A stretch of 7,284 nt of DNA from Bacillota bacterium (GCA_017577895.1 PKQY01000066.1:1-7284), one strand, 5' to 3'; positions 1-6,456 are shown, numbered from the stretch's first letter. Program-made: numbers and translations. The notes: generated by a model not told the origin, from the sequence alone.

Positions 1-2
1 TG

Positions 3-770
3 GTGGCTTGGTTGTTTTTGACGCGTTTGCCGTTGCCGTCCCGCCTGTGCCGTTGGTTCGGCGCACACGAGACACCTTTTTTCCGCTCCGTTCCCTTTTT
101 TCCGTGGGTCGGTCTCGTCTTGGGAGGCTTGCTCTTGGCAGCTGATGCCGTGTTGGGCTGGTTGTTTTCGCCGTTGTTGTCGGCCTTGCTGCTCGTGGTG
201 TTGCTCGTCGTCTTGACCGGCGGCTTGCATTTGGACGGGTGGATGGACACCGCAGACGGCCTGTTCAGCGGTCGGGACCGGGAACGAATCTTGTCCATCA
301 TGAAGGACAGCCGGGTGGGTGCTTTTGGCGTGTTGGCCCTCGTGTTGCTCTTGTTGTTGAAGTGGGGCGGGTTGGTCGAGTTAGGCAACGAACGGGGGCC
401 GCTGCTCTTGCTCATGCCGGTGGCCGGCCGTATCGCCATGTCCGGCTGCGTGTTGTTCTGGCCCGATGCGCGGGCCGGAGGCGGCATGGGGAGTCTATTT
501 CACGCACCGACGGAGGCAGAAAAACAACGTTTCCGTCCGCCGTGGCGGGGCGTCGTGTCCATGTTGGCTGCCAGCTTGGTCATTTGGGCGGTAACCGGCC
601 TCATTGAATGGCTCGTGTTGTGGTTGGCCGTGGCTGGCGGATGGGTGATGGCTTCCCGCATCGCCCGACGGTTGGGGGGACTGACCGGGGACGTGTACGG
701 GGCGGTCAATGAAGCCGTGGAAGTGATGGCGTTGTACGTGTATGTGCTCATGACGTCGTTGACCGCTTGA
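3..770 (+). CDS. cobS: Adenosylcobinamide-GDP ribazoletransferase (cobalamin synthase), 5' end probably outside the window
   Basis: This integral membrane enzyme joins adenosylcobinamide-GDP to alpha-ribazole (or its phosphate), the last assembly step of the lower ligand in adenosylcobalamin synthesis. Counting from the GTG at base 3, the protein shows the family's N-terminal FLTRLP at residues 5-10, the PFFPWVG segment near 31-37, the acidic metal/phosphate motif DGWMDTADGLFSG at 78-90, and MKDSRVGAFG at 100-109. Near the C-terminus is GGLTGDVYGAVNE. Several hydrophobic helices lie at about 36-76, 107-121, 133-152 and 183-215, as expected for a polytopic protein. Family members usually have several more residues before FLTRLP, so the real start is probably upstream of the window and this GTG is only the first in-frame codon visible. 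The gene is followed closely by cobD, consistent with one operon. Family assignment is firm; the start is not. Confidence 0.95.
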   Translation: MAWLFLTRLPLPSRLCRWFGAHETPFFRSVPFFPWVGLVLGGLLLAADAVLGWLFSPLLSALLLVVLLVVLTGGLHLDGWMDTADGLFSGRDRERILSIMKDSRVGAFGVLALVLLLLLKWGGLVELGNERGPLLLLMPVAGRIAMSGCVLFWPDARAGGGMGSLFHAPTEAEKQRFRPPWRGVVSMLAASLVIWAVTGLIEWLVLWLAVAGGWVMASRIARRLGGLTGDVYGAVNEAVEVMALYVYVLMTSLTA

Positions 771-794
771 TTTGAGATGGGATCGGCTGTTGAA

Positions 795-804
795 AAGAGG
801 TGAG
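795..804 (+). promoter_or_regulatory. Ribosome binding site that fixes the cobD start
   Basis: AAGAGGTGAG is a near-consensus Shine-Dalgarno sequence just upstream of the ATG at 808. An earlier in-frame TTG at 772 lies only 1 base after the cobS stop codon and has no such site, so the ATG at 808 is preferred. Confidence 0.85.
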
Positions 805-807
805 ACG

Positions 808-1926
808 ATGTTGGAATGGCTCGGGCACGGCGGCGACTGGGTGACGTTTGCAGAACGCTATCCCGAAACAACTGACGTCATTGATTTTAGTGCCAACATC
901 AACCCGTTGGGACCGCCGCCGGCGGTGCGGGAACAATGGCCGCACTTGTGGCCTTCGTTGACCCGTTACCCCGATGCCCGGCAACGCCGCCTGAGCGCCA
1001 TGCTGGCAGCTCGCCACGGCTTGACGGACGACCACGTGCTCGTGACCAACGGCGGTGCGGAAGCCATCGATCTGCTCCTAAGGGCCCTGGCCCCGGGAAA
1101 AGTGGGCATCGTTGAACCGTGCTTTGCCGAATATCGGCAGGCGGCCCAAAGGGCAGGTGCCCGGGTGGTGGCCTCCGTCGTTTCCGAATCGACAGAAGGT
1201 TTTGTCATTCCTTTTTCACGGGTGGAGCAATTGTTGGCGGAAGTGGACGTCCTCATTCTCGGAAACCCCAACAACCCGACCGGCATGTTGTGGCCGCGGG
1301 ATCAGCTGTTGGCGTTGGCCGAGAGGGCCGCCCGAGGCAACTGCCACCTGTTGATCGATGAAGCGTTTTTAGATTTTTTGCCGCAGGAAGACCAACTGAC
1401 GATGATTTCGGCCGCCGCCAGCGGCGCGCCGGTGAGCGTCGTGCGTTCCTTGACCAAGATGTATGCCATCCCGGGCGTGCGTTTAGGGTACATGGTCGCC
1501 TCACCGGCGTTGATTGTCCGCTGCCGGGCTTTGCAAACCCCCTGGAGCGTCAACGGAGTGGCCCAAATCGTCGGACAGCTCGCTTTGGACGACCGGGATT
1601 TTGTCGCCCAGACGCGCCAATGGCTCAGTCAGGAACGGGCGTGGTTTCTCGCCGCGCTGCGGGAAAACTTGGCCGAATGGCTTGCGCCCGTACCCATGCC
1701 GGGGCCGGTCAATTACGTGTTGCTAAAGCTGCGACGTCCGGAATGGACCGATGTGCAATTGCAACATCATTTGGCGGAACGGGGGATCATCGTCCGGGCC
1801 TGCCGGACGTTTCTCGGCATGGGGACATCGTACGTCCGCGTCGCCGTGCGGTTGCGGGAAGAAAACGAACAGTTGATTCGTGTCTTGAAACAATTGATGC
1901 AAAGTGACCTTCACCATTCCACATAG
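808..1926 (+). CDS. cobD: L-threonine-O-3-phosphate decarboxylase (PLP-dependent, HisC-like fold)
   Basis: The enzyme decarboxylates L-threonine phosphate to (R)-1-amino-2-propanol phosphate, the linker between the corrin ring and the nucleotide loop of cobalamin. The 372-residue protein is a class I/II aminotransferase-fold enzyme. It begins MLEWLGHGG, typical of this subfamily. It then shows GNPNNPTG (152-159), DEAFLDF (184-190, Asp184 facing the PLP pyridine nitrogen) and SLTKMYAIPG, with Lys217 as the Schiff-base lysine. The C-terminal YVRVAVR (342-348) carries the substrate-binding arginine. Length and motif spacing fit Salmonella-type CobD. Histidinol-phosphate aminotransferase is the main alternative, but the N-terminal HGG segment and the position between cobS and an adenosyltransferase gene favour CobD. 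The start rests on the strong ribosome binding site just upstream; the gap to cobS is 37 bases, so co-transcription is likely. Note that the name cobD means a different enzyme in the Pseudomonas nomenclature, where this function is CobC. Confidence 0.93.
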   Translation: MLEWLGHGGDWVTFAERYPETTDVIDFSANINPLGPPPAVREQWPHLWPSLTRYPDARQRRLSAMLAARHGLTDDHVLVTNGGAEAIDLLLRALAPGKVGIVEPCFAEYRQAAQRAGARVVASVVSESTEGFVIPFSRVEQLLAEVDVLILGNPNNPTGMLWPRDQLLALAERAARGNCHLLIDEAFLDFLPQEDQLTMISAAASGAPVSVVRSLTKMYAIPGVRLGYMVASPALIVRCRALQTPWSVNGVAQIVGQLALDDRDFVAQTRQWLSQERAWFLAALRENLAEWLAPVPMPGPVNYVLLKLRRPEWTDVQLQHHLAERGIIVRACRTFLGMGTSYVRVAVRLREENEQLIRVLKQLMQSDLHHST

Positions 1927-1950
1927 AATGCCAATGATCAGCGAAAACAA

Positions 1951-1959
1951 AAAGGAGGG
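1951..1959 (+). promoter_or_regulatory. Strong ribosome binding site of pduO
   Basis: AAAGGAGGG matches the anti-Shine-Dalgarno sequence almost perfectly and lies about 7 bases before the ATG at 1966, confirming that start. Confidence 0.85.
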
Positions 1960-1965
1960 ATCGGG

Positions 1966-2580
1966 ATGGCCCGTCTGTACACCCGAGGCGGCGATCACGG
2001 CATGACCGGGGTCATCGGAGGCCGCGTGCCGAAAGACAGCGTTCGCGTGGAAGCGTACGGCACCGTCGATGAAGTCAATTCGTTTGTGGGCTTGGCCTTG
2101 GCCCATTTGGGCGGCGATGCGTTTGCCGATTTGCGGCAGGTCTTGTTGACAATCCAACATCAGTTGTTCGATTGCGGGGCCGATTTATCCCGTATGGTGA
2201 AACCGGTGGAGGAAGCGACGGGGGAGGCGGCCGAAGAGCAAGATCAAACAGCACCGGACCCGCCTTATAAAGTGACGGCCGACATGGTGCGGCAACTGGA
2301 AGAGTGGATCGACCAGTTTCATGCTGAAGCGCCGCGCATCCGCCGCTTTATCTTGCCCGGCGGGACGGCGGCATCGGCCTACTTGCACGTCTGCCGCGTC
2401 TTGACGCGGCGGGCGGAGCGGCGGGTGGTCACGCTGGCGAAATCGGAGCCGATCAATTTGGAAGTACGGCGCTATCTCAACCGCCTGTCCGATTTCTTTT
2501 TCGCCGCGGCCCGTTGCGTCAATGCCCGTTTGGGGGTTACCGACGTGGAATACACCGGCGGCAAAGAAGTGTTCCGATAA
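1966..2580 (+). CDS. pduO: Cob(I)alamin adenosyltransferase, PduO type
   Basis: The enzyme transfers the 5'-deoxyadenosyl group of ATP to cob(I)alamin or an earlier corrinoid, making the active coenzyme form. The 204-residue protein has the N-terminal ATP-binding stretch TRGGDHGMT (6-14), then YGTVDEVNS (31-39), and the C-terminal signature of PGG (131-133) and CRVLTRRAERR (143-153), whose arginines and glutamate match the catalytic residues of human MMAB. INLEVRRYLNRLSDFFF follows. This is the five-helix PduO fold, unrelated to the CobA/BtuR and EutT types. Residues 77-100 form a hydrophilic, acidic linker between helices that is longer than I recall for compact homologues. The start follows AAAGGAGGG with about 7 bases of spacing. 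It is the third cobalamin gene in a row, 39 bases after cobD, and an intrinsic terminator follows at once, so it probably ends the operon. Confidence 0.94.
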   Translation: MARLYTRGGDHGMTGVIGGRVPKDSVRVEAYGTVDEVNSFVGLALAHLGGDAFADLRQVLLTIQHQLFDCGADLSRMVKPVEEATGEAAEEQDQTAPDPPYKVTADMVRQLEEWIDQFHAEAPRIRRFILPGGTAASAYLHVCRVLTRRAERRVVTLAKSEPINLEVRRYLNRLSDFFFAAARCVNARLGVTDVEYTGGKEVFR

Positions 2581-2586
2581 AGCATG

Positions 2587-2615
2587 TCCCCTCCGAGAGG
2601 AGGGGAAGTGTTTTT
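2587..2615 (+). terminator. Intrinsic terminator at the end of the cobalamin operon
   Basis: A perfect 8-bp inverted repeat, TCCCCTCC (2587-2594) and GGAGGGGA (2599-2606), is closed by a GAGA loop of the stable GNRA class. AGTG and then a run of five T (2611-2615) follow. It starts seven bases after the pduO stop codon, the expected place for a Rho-independent terminator. The short gap between stem and T-run may lower its efficiency somewhat. Confidence 0.88.
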
Positions 2616-2647
2616 ATATTGAAAAATGATGTATGCGTTTACAATAT

Positions 2648-2683
2648 TTTTATTTTGACTTGTTTTGTATTATAATGATTCTA
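2648..2683 (+). promoter_or_regulatory. Candidate promoter of the permease gene
   Basis: The AT-rich gap after the terminator contains a perfect -10 hexamer TATAAT at 2671-2676. The only good -35-like hexamer, TTGACT at 2655-2660, is just 10 bp away, too close for a standard sigma-A promoter. At the normal 17-bp distance (2648-2653) the sequence is TTTTAT, a weak match. Transcription would start near 2683. The promoter may therefore be weak or need an activator. This is a sequence-pattern call only. Confidence 0.55.
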
Positions 2684-2686
2684 CCT

Positions 2687-2703
2687 ATTGACCAACGTTC
2701 AAT
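2687..2703. promoter_or_regulatory. Imperfect palindrome, possible repressor operator
   Basis: ATTGACC-AAC-GTTCAAT is a 17-bp inverted repeat with arms matching at 6 of 7 positions. It sits right after the predicted transcription start and before the permease start codon, where a dimeric repressor (for example of the TetR family, common in acyl-CoA catabolism) would block transcription. No regulator gene lies in the window, so the identity of any binder is unknown. Confidence 0.4.
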
Positions 2704-2734
2704 GGATTCATAGCCAAAGTGAGTGGAGCATCAG

Positions 2735-4159
2735 ATGAACCGAGTAGACAGTAACGGATTGCAGCGATGGTTGGAGCGGATGCTCCTTTTGTTGATTCAT
2801 TTTATGGCTTGGGGTTATGTTGCACAAATTGTCATGCGGCCAGTCGAAGAATGGCCTTTTTATTTTGCGGCCATTTCCGCCTTGATTTTGGCGTTGGCGC
2901 TGCTTTGCACGCGCGGTTGGTTCCGGGCCATATCCGCCGCATTTCTGTTCGCCGGCATGGTCATCTTATGGCGAAATCACGTGCCCATGACAGACGCTTG
3001 GCGGTTTTTTGGGTCCACCACCAATATTTTAACGCTGCTCATCTTCGCCCCTTTCTTTGCCATCCCCATCACCCTCGGCGCCTATCACCGTTCGGCGCTG
3101 CTCATTGTCCGGGGGAAGGTCCACCAGCCCCATTCCATCTATTTTGTGCTGAGCGCTTTTACGTATTTGTTGGCCACGTTGATGAACGTGGCGGCCATCG
3201 TCGCATCATTTACAACGTTGCATCATTTGTCCCGTTCTTATCCAAAAGATGTGGCGGAAACGATCAACTTTCGGGCGTTTGCCCGCGGCCACAGTTTGGC
3301 CATGATTTGGAGTCCGGTGGGGGCAGGATTGGGGGTGGCACTGGCCCGCGTTCCCGAGGCCGATCCTGGGACGGTCCTCGCCATGGGATTCGGCTTCTCC
3401 ATATTCATGCTCCTCTTAGATACGTGGTTCATCAAAGGCTGGAGCCGTCGGCACGCCGCTGCCGTCGATCTGCCAACATCAGCGGCCAGGCCCCAGCGGA
3501 TTGCCGTGTCACACTGGCAGCACATGGGCGTCTTTTGCGGCGTCATCGTCCTTTTCGTCTTCGGCGTCATCGTGCTGCACGAGTGGTGGGCCATGCCGGT
3601 CATCGATGCGGTCATCGTCCTCATCCTGGGTGTCTCCTTGATTTGGGCCCTTTGCTTGAAAAAACCCAAACGCCTGTGGAAAGAGTTGAAAACCAAGAGT
3701 ACCAAAGGCGTCCTTGGGCTCCTGCCGCAAATCATGTTGTTCATTTCGGTCGGGTTTTTTACGCAAGCCCTCACGGTCAGCGGGGCGATGGAATCGCTGG
3801 TGCAGTGGGTGACCTACTGGTCCGCTTCGTTTGGATGGCTCTTGATCATCTTGATCGTCTTATTGGCGGTGGTCAGTTCCCAAATGGGCCTGTTTCCGGC
3901 GTTGATCATCATGTTGTTGACGGATCTCGTCCCGTATGACGCCATGCATTTGCGGCCGGAATGGTTCGTGTTTGCCGTGACCGCCGCTTCGGTGGGCGGC
4001 GTGCCGGCCAGCCCGCTGACCATCAATGTCAATTTGGTGGCGTCCCTGATGCGGGTCGATCCGCTGCAAGTTTCCCGCAGCAACCTGTATTTTGCCGGGA
4101 TCATTTTGTCCTCCGTCAGCTTGTTGACCATTGGGTTGTCGCTGTTGTTCCCCGCTTGA
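2735..4159 (+). CDS. Polytopic membrane permease, probable ion-transporter (IT) superfamily, substrate unknown
   Basis: I do not recognise this protein by name. The 474-residue product is hydrophobic, with about twelve membrane segments: roughly 13-32, 41-58, 62-78, 96-115, 136-160, 187-205, 213-233, 262-282, 286-306, 325-348, 364-395 and 410-435, plus a last one near 449-472. A charged loop at 234-260 divides it in two. Two conserved-looking polar segments, SPVGAGLG (193-200) and GVPASPLTINVN (421-432), sit one in each half within hydrophobic stretches. They resemble the paired hairpin elements of IT-superfamily carriers of carboxylates or ions. No ATPase or binding-protein partner lies nearby, so a secondary transporter is likely. 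The ATG at 2735 has GTGGAG six bases upstream and is preferred over an in-frame GTG at 2723. It lies before an acyl-CoA catabolism cluster, so a short-chain or branched carboxylate is a reasonable but unproven substrate. Confidence 0.72.
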   Translation: MNRVDSNGLQRWLERMLLLLIHFMAWGYVAQIVMRPVEEWPFYFAAISALILALALLCTRGWFRAISAAFLFAGMVILWRNHVPMTDAWRFFGSTTNILTLLIFAPFFAIPITLGAYHRSALLIVRGKVHQPHSIYFVLSAFTYLLATLMNVAAIVASFTTLHHLSRSYPKDVAETINFRAFARGHSLAMIWSPVGAGLGVALARVPEADPGTVLAMGFGFSIFMLLLDTWFIKGWSRRHAAAVDLPTSAARPQRIAVSHWQHMGVFCGVIVLFVFGVIVLHEWWAMPVIDAVIVLILGVSLIWALCLKKPKRLWKELKTKSTKGVLGLLPQIMLFISVGFFTQALTVSGAMESLVQWVTYWSASFGWLLIILIVLLAVVSSQMGLFPALIIMLLTDLVPYDAMHLRPEWFVFAVTAASVGGVPASPLTINVNLVASLMRVDPLQVSRSNLYFAGIILSSVSLLTIGLSLLFPA

Positions 4160-4161
4160 TG

Positions 4162-4197
4162 TTCTGTACGGCCGGACAAATTTTGTATAATATGGAC
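4162..4197 (+). promoter_or_regulatory. Candidate promoter of the acyl-CoA cluster, with a palindrome in its spacer
   Basis: A perfect TATAAT at 4186-4191 lies in the 81-base gap between the permease stop and the HMG-CoA lyase start. The -35 position holds only TTCTGT or TCTGTA, poor matches. The sequence TGTACGGCCGGACA (4165-4178) is a palindrome with 6 of 7 arm positions matching. It fills most of the spacer and could bind a regulator. There is no terminator-like hairpin with a T-run here, so read-through from the permease gene is also possible. Confidence 0.5.
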
Positions 4198-4240
4198 AGT
4201 TCTTGATTTTTACCTTCTTCATGGAAAGCGAGGAATGGAC

Positions 4241-5179
4241 ATGGCCGAGCGGGTGGAAATTGTCGAAGTGGGCCCCCGGGACGGGCTGCAAAACGAGGCG
4301 GTGACGATTCCGACACCGGTTAAAGCAGCATTGATTCGGCGATTGGTCGGGGCGGGATTGCGGCGCATTGAAGCGACGTCGTTTGTCCATCCGAAGTGGA
4401 TCCCCCAGCTGGCCGACGCAGTGGAATTGGTCAACTCGCTGGACTTTTCGGAACCGGTGCGATACAGCGCGCTGGTGCCCAATTTGCGGGGGCTGGAGCG
4501 GGCTTTGCAGACGCCGATTCGGGAAGTGGCGGTGTTCATGTCGGCCAGTGAGTCCCACAACCGCAGCAACATCAACAAATCCATCGCCGAGACGTTCCCG
4601 GTGTTGGCGGAAGTGGTACAAGAAGCAAAAAAACGGGGTTTGACGGTCCGGGGTTACGTGTCGACGGCTTTCGGCTGTCCCTTTGAAGGGGCAGTGCCCA
4701 TGGCCAACGTCATGTTGGTGGTGGAAAAGCTGGTGGACATGGGCGTCGATGAAATTTCGGTCGGCGACACCATCGGCGTGGCGACGCCCAACCTCGTGCG
4801 GGAGCGGTTCCGCGAACTGCGCCGTTCGTTTCCCGACATACCGCTGGCCGGGCATTTCCACGACACGTACGGCATGGCGGTGGCCAATGTGCTGGCGGCG
4901 ATGGAAGAAGGAATCCGCATTTTTGACAGCGCCATCGGCGGTTTGGGCGGTTGTCCTTATGCACCGGGAGCCAGCGGCAACTTATCGACGGAAGATTTGG
5001 TCTATTTGCTGCACGGGATGGGCATCGAGACCGGCGTCGACATGGACCGATTGGTGGAAGCGGGGCAGTTTGTCCAGCAACATTTGGGCAAAACGTTGCC
5101 GTCCCGGGTGTTGCAGGCCAAAACGAGCAAGGCGTGCCAGGTCGGGAGAACCGACCATCCGTCCGCCCATGAGGGATGA
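4241..5179 (+). CDS. mvaB: Hydroxymethylglutaryl-CoA lyase
   Basis: The enzyme cleaves (S)-3-hydroxy-3-methylglutaryl-CoA into acetyl-CoA and acetoacetate, the last step of leucine degradation. The 312-residue cytosolic protein is a TIM-barrel of the HMGL-like family. All key residues of the human enzyme are present at a constant offset of 28: Arg13 and Asp14 in VGPRDGLQNE, Glu44 in EATSFVHP, metal-binding His205 and His207 in HFHDTYG, and the catalytic Cys238 in GGLGGCPYAPGASGN with Asn247. This signature separates it from homocitrate or isopropylmalate synthases. Two in-frame ATGs exist at 4235 and 4241; GAGGA at 4230-4234 is properly spaced only from the second, so 4241 is chosen. It resembles Bacillus YngG (MvaB), whose neighbour YngF is also the next gene here. 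The stop codon is 14 bases before the start of the hydratase gene, so the two are almost certainly co-transcribed. Confidence 0.95.
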   Translation: MAERVEIVEVGPRDGLQNEAVTIPTPVKAALIRRLVGAGLRRIEATSFVHPKWIPQLADAVELVNSLDFSEPVRYSALVPNLRGLERALQTPIREVAVFMSASESHNRSNINKSIAETFPVLAEVVQEAKKRGLTVRGYVSTAFGCPFEGAVPMANVMLVVEKLVDMGVDEISVGDTIGVATPNLVRERFRELRRSFPDIPLAGHFHDTYGMAVANVLAAMEEGIRIFDSAIGGLGGCPYAPGASGNLSTEDLVYLLHGMGIETGVDMDRLVEAGQFVQQHLGKTLPSRVLQAKTSKACQVGRTDHPSAHEG

Positions 5180-5180
5180 G

Positions 5181-5186
5181 GGAGGG
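5181..5186 (+). promoter_or_regulatory. Ribosome binding site that decides the hydratase start
   Basis: GGAGGG lies 7 bases before the ATG at 5194. An earlier in-frame ATG at 5176 overlaps the lyase stop codon as ATGA, but has only GAGGG directly against it with no proper spacing. The later ATG is therefore preferred. Confidence 0.75.
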
Positions 5187-5193
5187 ATTCCGG

Positions 5194-5967
5194 ATGACGT
5201 TGCGGGTGGAAAAGGAACAGCACATTTGCCATCTCATTTTGAATCGGCCGGAAGTGTACAACAGTTTGAACCGGGAACTGGTCGCGGCGTTGCATGACGT
5301 GTTGGATCAGTTGGCTTTTGACAAAACGGTTCGGGTGGTTATTGTTACCGGTGAAGGGGAAAAAGCGTTTTGTGCCGGGGCTGACCTGAAAGAGCGGCGC
5401 ACCATGTCGCCGCAGGAAGTGGTGCAGTTTATCCATTCGCTGCAGTCGGCGTTTTTAAAATTGGAACGGCTTCCAAAGCCGGTCATCGCCGCCATTAACG
5501 GCGTCGCCTTCGGCGGCGGGACGGAATTGGCGTTGGCTTGCGATTTGCGGGTGATGGCCCGCACCGCCAAAATGGGCTTGACGGAGACGTCCCTCGGCAT
5601 CATTCCCGGGGCGGGCGGTACTCAACGGCTGCCGCGCCTCATCGGGAAAGGAAAGGCGAAGGAGCTCATTTACACGGCACGGCACGTGGAGGCGGAAGAA
5701 GCGTTGGCCATCGGCTTGGTCAACCGGGTGGTGGAGTCGGCCGAACTGATGGCGGAAGCCCGGCGGCTCGCCGAAGAGATTGCCCGCAACGCGCCTTTGG
5801 CCATCGCGCAGGCCAAGTTTGCCATCGATCGGGGTCTGGAAGTCGATCTGGAGACGGGACTGGCCTTAGAAACCAACGCCTACCAAGTGCTCATTCCGAC
5901 CAAAGACCGTCTGGAAGGGCTCCAGGCCTTTCAAGAGAAGAGGAAGCCCAACTACATCGGCGAATAG
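5194..5967 (+). CDS. liuC: Enoyl-CoA hydratase/isomerase family protein, probable methylglutaconyl-CoA hydratase
   Basis: The crotonase-fold protein (257 residues) probably hydrates 3-methylglutaconyl-CoA to HMG-CoA, feeding the lyase encoded just upstream. The oxyanion-hole loop FCAGADLKER (59-68) and the NGVAFGGGTELALACDL stretch, with Gly107-109, are intact. Both catalytic glutamates of true hydratases are present: Glu111, and Glu131 in GLTETSLGIIPGAGGTQRLPR. The ADLKERxxMS segment and the AKMGLTETSL region closely resemble human AUH and Bacillus YngF, methylglutaconyl-CoA hydratases, more than general crotonases. Gene order points the same way. A broader short-chain enoyl-CoA hydratase serving beta-oxidation cannot be excluded, because the family is hard to split by sequence and a dienoyl-CoA reductase is encoded downstream. 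No targeting or membrane segment is seen. Confidence 0.88.
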   Translation: MTLRVEKEQHICHLILNRPEVYNSLNRELVAALHDVLDQLAFDKTVRVVIVTGEGEKAFCAGADLKERRTMSPQEVVQFIHSLQSAFLKLERLPKPVIAAINGVAFGGGTELALACDLRVMARTAKMGLTETSLGIIPGAGGTQRLPRLIGKGKAKELIYTARHVEAEEALAIGLVNRVVESAELMAEARRLAEEIARNAPLAIAQAKFAIDRGLEVDLETGLALETNAYQVLIPTKDRLEGLQAFQEKRKPNYIGE

Positions 5968-5981
5968 TTCAACAACGAGAC

Positions 5982-5990
5982 AAGAGGTGA
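5982..5990 (+). promoter_or_regulatory. Strong ribosome binding site of the thioesterase gene
   Basis: AAGAGGTGA, close to the full anti-Shine-Dalgarno complement, precedes the ATG at 5994 and is nearly the same sequence as the cobD site. Confidence 0.8.
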
Positions 5991-5993
5991 ACT

Positions 5994-6428
5994 ATGAAAC
6001 AGCAGCAAGAGATTTCGCTGGAGACGGTGCAACGGCGCATGGAATTGTTGACGGCCGGGCCGGTCTGGAAGTATTTGGGTATTCAGTTGGTGCATGCGGA
6101 AAACGGCCAATCGGAAGTGCGTTTGCCGGTGAAACACGAATTTACCCAGCTGCACGGCAACGTCCACGGCGGCATTTTGGCGACGTTGTCGGATGCCAGC
6201 ATGGCCGCCGCCATCAACAGTTTGTTGCCTGAGCACGAATTTGTGGTGACGACGGAGATGCACGTAAACTACTTGAGTCCCGCGGCTGGCCGCGAGCTCA
6301 TCGGCAAAGCCCGGGTCATCAAGCGGGGGCGAACGTTATCGCTCTGTGAGGCGGATGTGTACGATGAGCGGGGCAAATTGTTGTGCCACGCTACCGCGAC
6401 GTTTTACAGTTTCGAAAAGCGCGAATGA
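5994..6428 (+). CDS. PaaI/YdiI-like hotdog-fold acyl-CoA thioesterase
   Basis: The 144-residue protein is a single hotdog domain of the 4HBT/PaaI superfamily, which hydrolyses acyl- or aryl-CoA thioesters to free acid and CoA, usually as a homotetramer. The active-site segment is QLHGNVHGGILATLSDAS (52-69), with His58-Gly59-Gly60 at the start of the central helix and Asp67 as the likely catalytic acid. The TTEMHVNYLSPA strand and the C-terminal GKLLCHATATFYSF are typical of the fold. Gln52 stands where PaaI has asparagine, whereas YdiI-like enzymes have glutamine there but glutamate at the acid position, so this protein mixes features of the two groups. It lies 26 bases after the hydratase and 28 bases before the SDR, inside the same likely operon. 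It may relieve CoA trapping during branched-chain or fatty-acid breakdown. The substrate cannot be read from sequence. Confidence 0.88.
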   Translation: MKQQQEISLETVQRRMELLTAGPVWKYLGIQLVHAENGQSEVRLPVKHEFTQLHGNVHGGILATLSDASMAAAINSLLPEHEFVVTTEMHVNYLSPAAGRELIGKARVIKRGRTLSLCEADVYDERGKLLCHATATFYSFEKRE

Positions 6429-6456
6429 AGCAAATCGGGAAAGCGAGGGGTAAACC

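Noticed and set aside
772..807. TTG start at 772 for cobD
   Set aside because: It adds 12 residues not typical of the family, lies only 1 base after the cobS stop without a ribosome binding site, whereas ATG 808 has an excellent one.
2616..2734. Possible small RNA or riboswitch in the AT-rich gap before the permease
   Set aside because: No conserved riboswitch core or stable long stem is visible; the gap is explained by a promoter and a short palindrome. A cobalamin riboswitch would be expected before the cobalamin operon, outside the window.
3238..3774. A - strand open frame of 178 codons inside the permease gene
   Set aside because: Compositionally odd (Met/Thr/Arg-rich), no family features, fully antisense to a good membrane protein gene.
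2767..3939. A 390-codon + strand open frame in another reading frame of the permease gene
   Set aside because: Rich in His, Arg and Gly with no hydrophobic segments or motifs; the overlapping frame gives a coherent polytopic membrane protein with a plausible start.
4160..4185. Terminator after the permease gene
   Set aside because: The only inverted repeat (TGTACGGCCGGACA) has no real loop and is followed by AATTTTG rather than a run of T, so it does not qualify as an intrinsic terminator.
3860..4861. A long open frame on the - strand (333 codons) crossing the permease/lyase boundary
   Set aside because: Its translation is His/Arg/Gln-rich and low in structure, has no recognisable motif or convincing ribosome binding site, and lies antisense to two well-supported genes. 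It is a by-product of GC-rich codon use.
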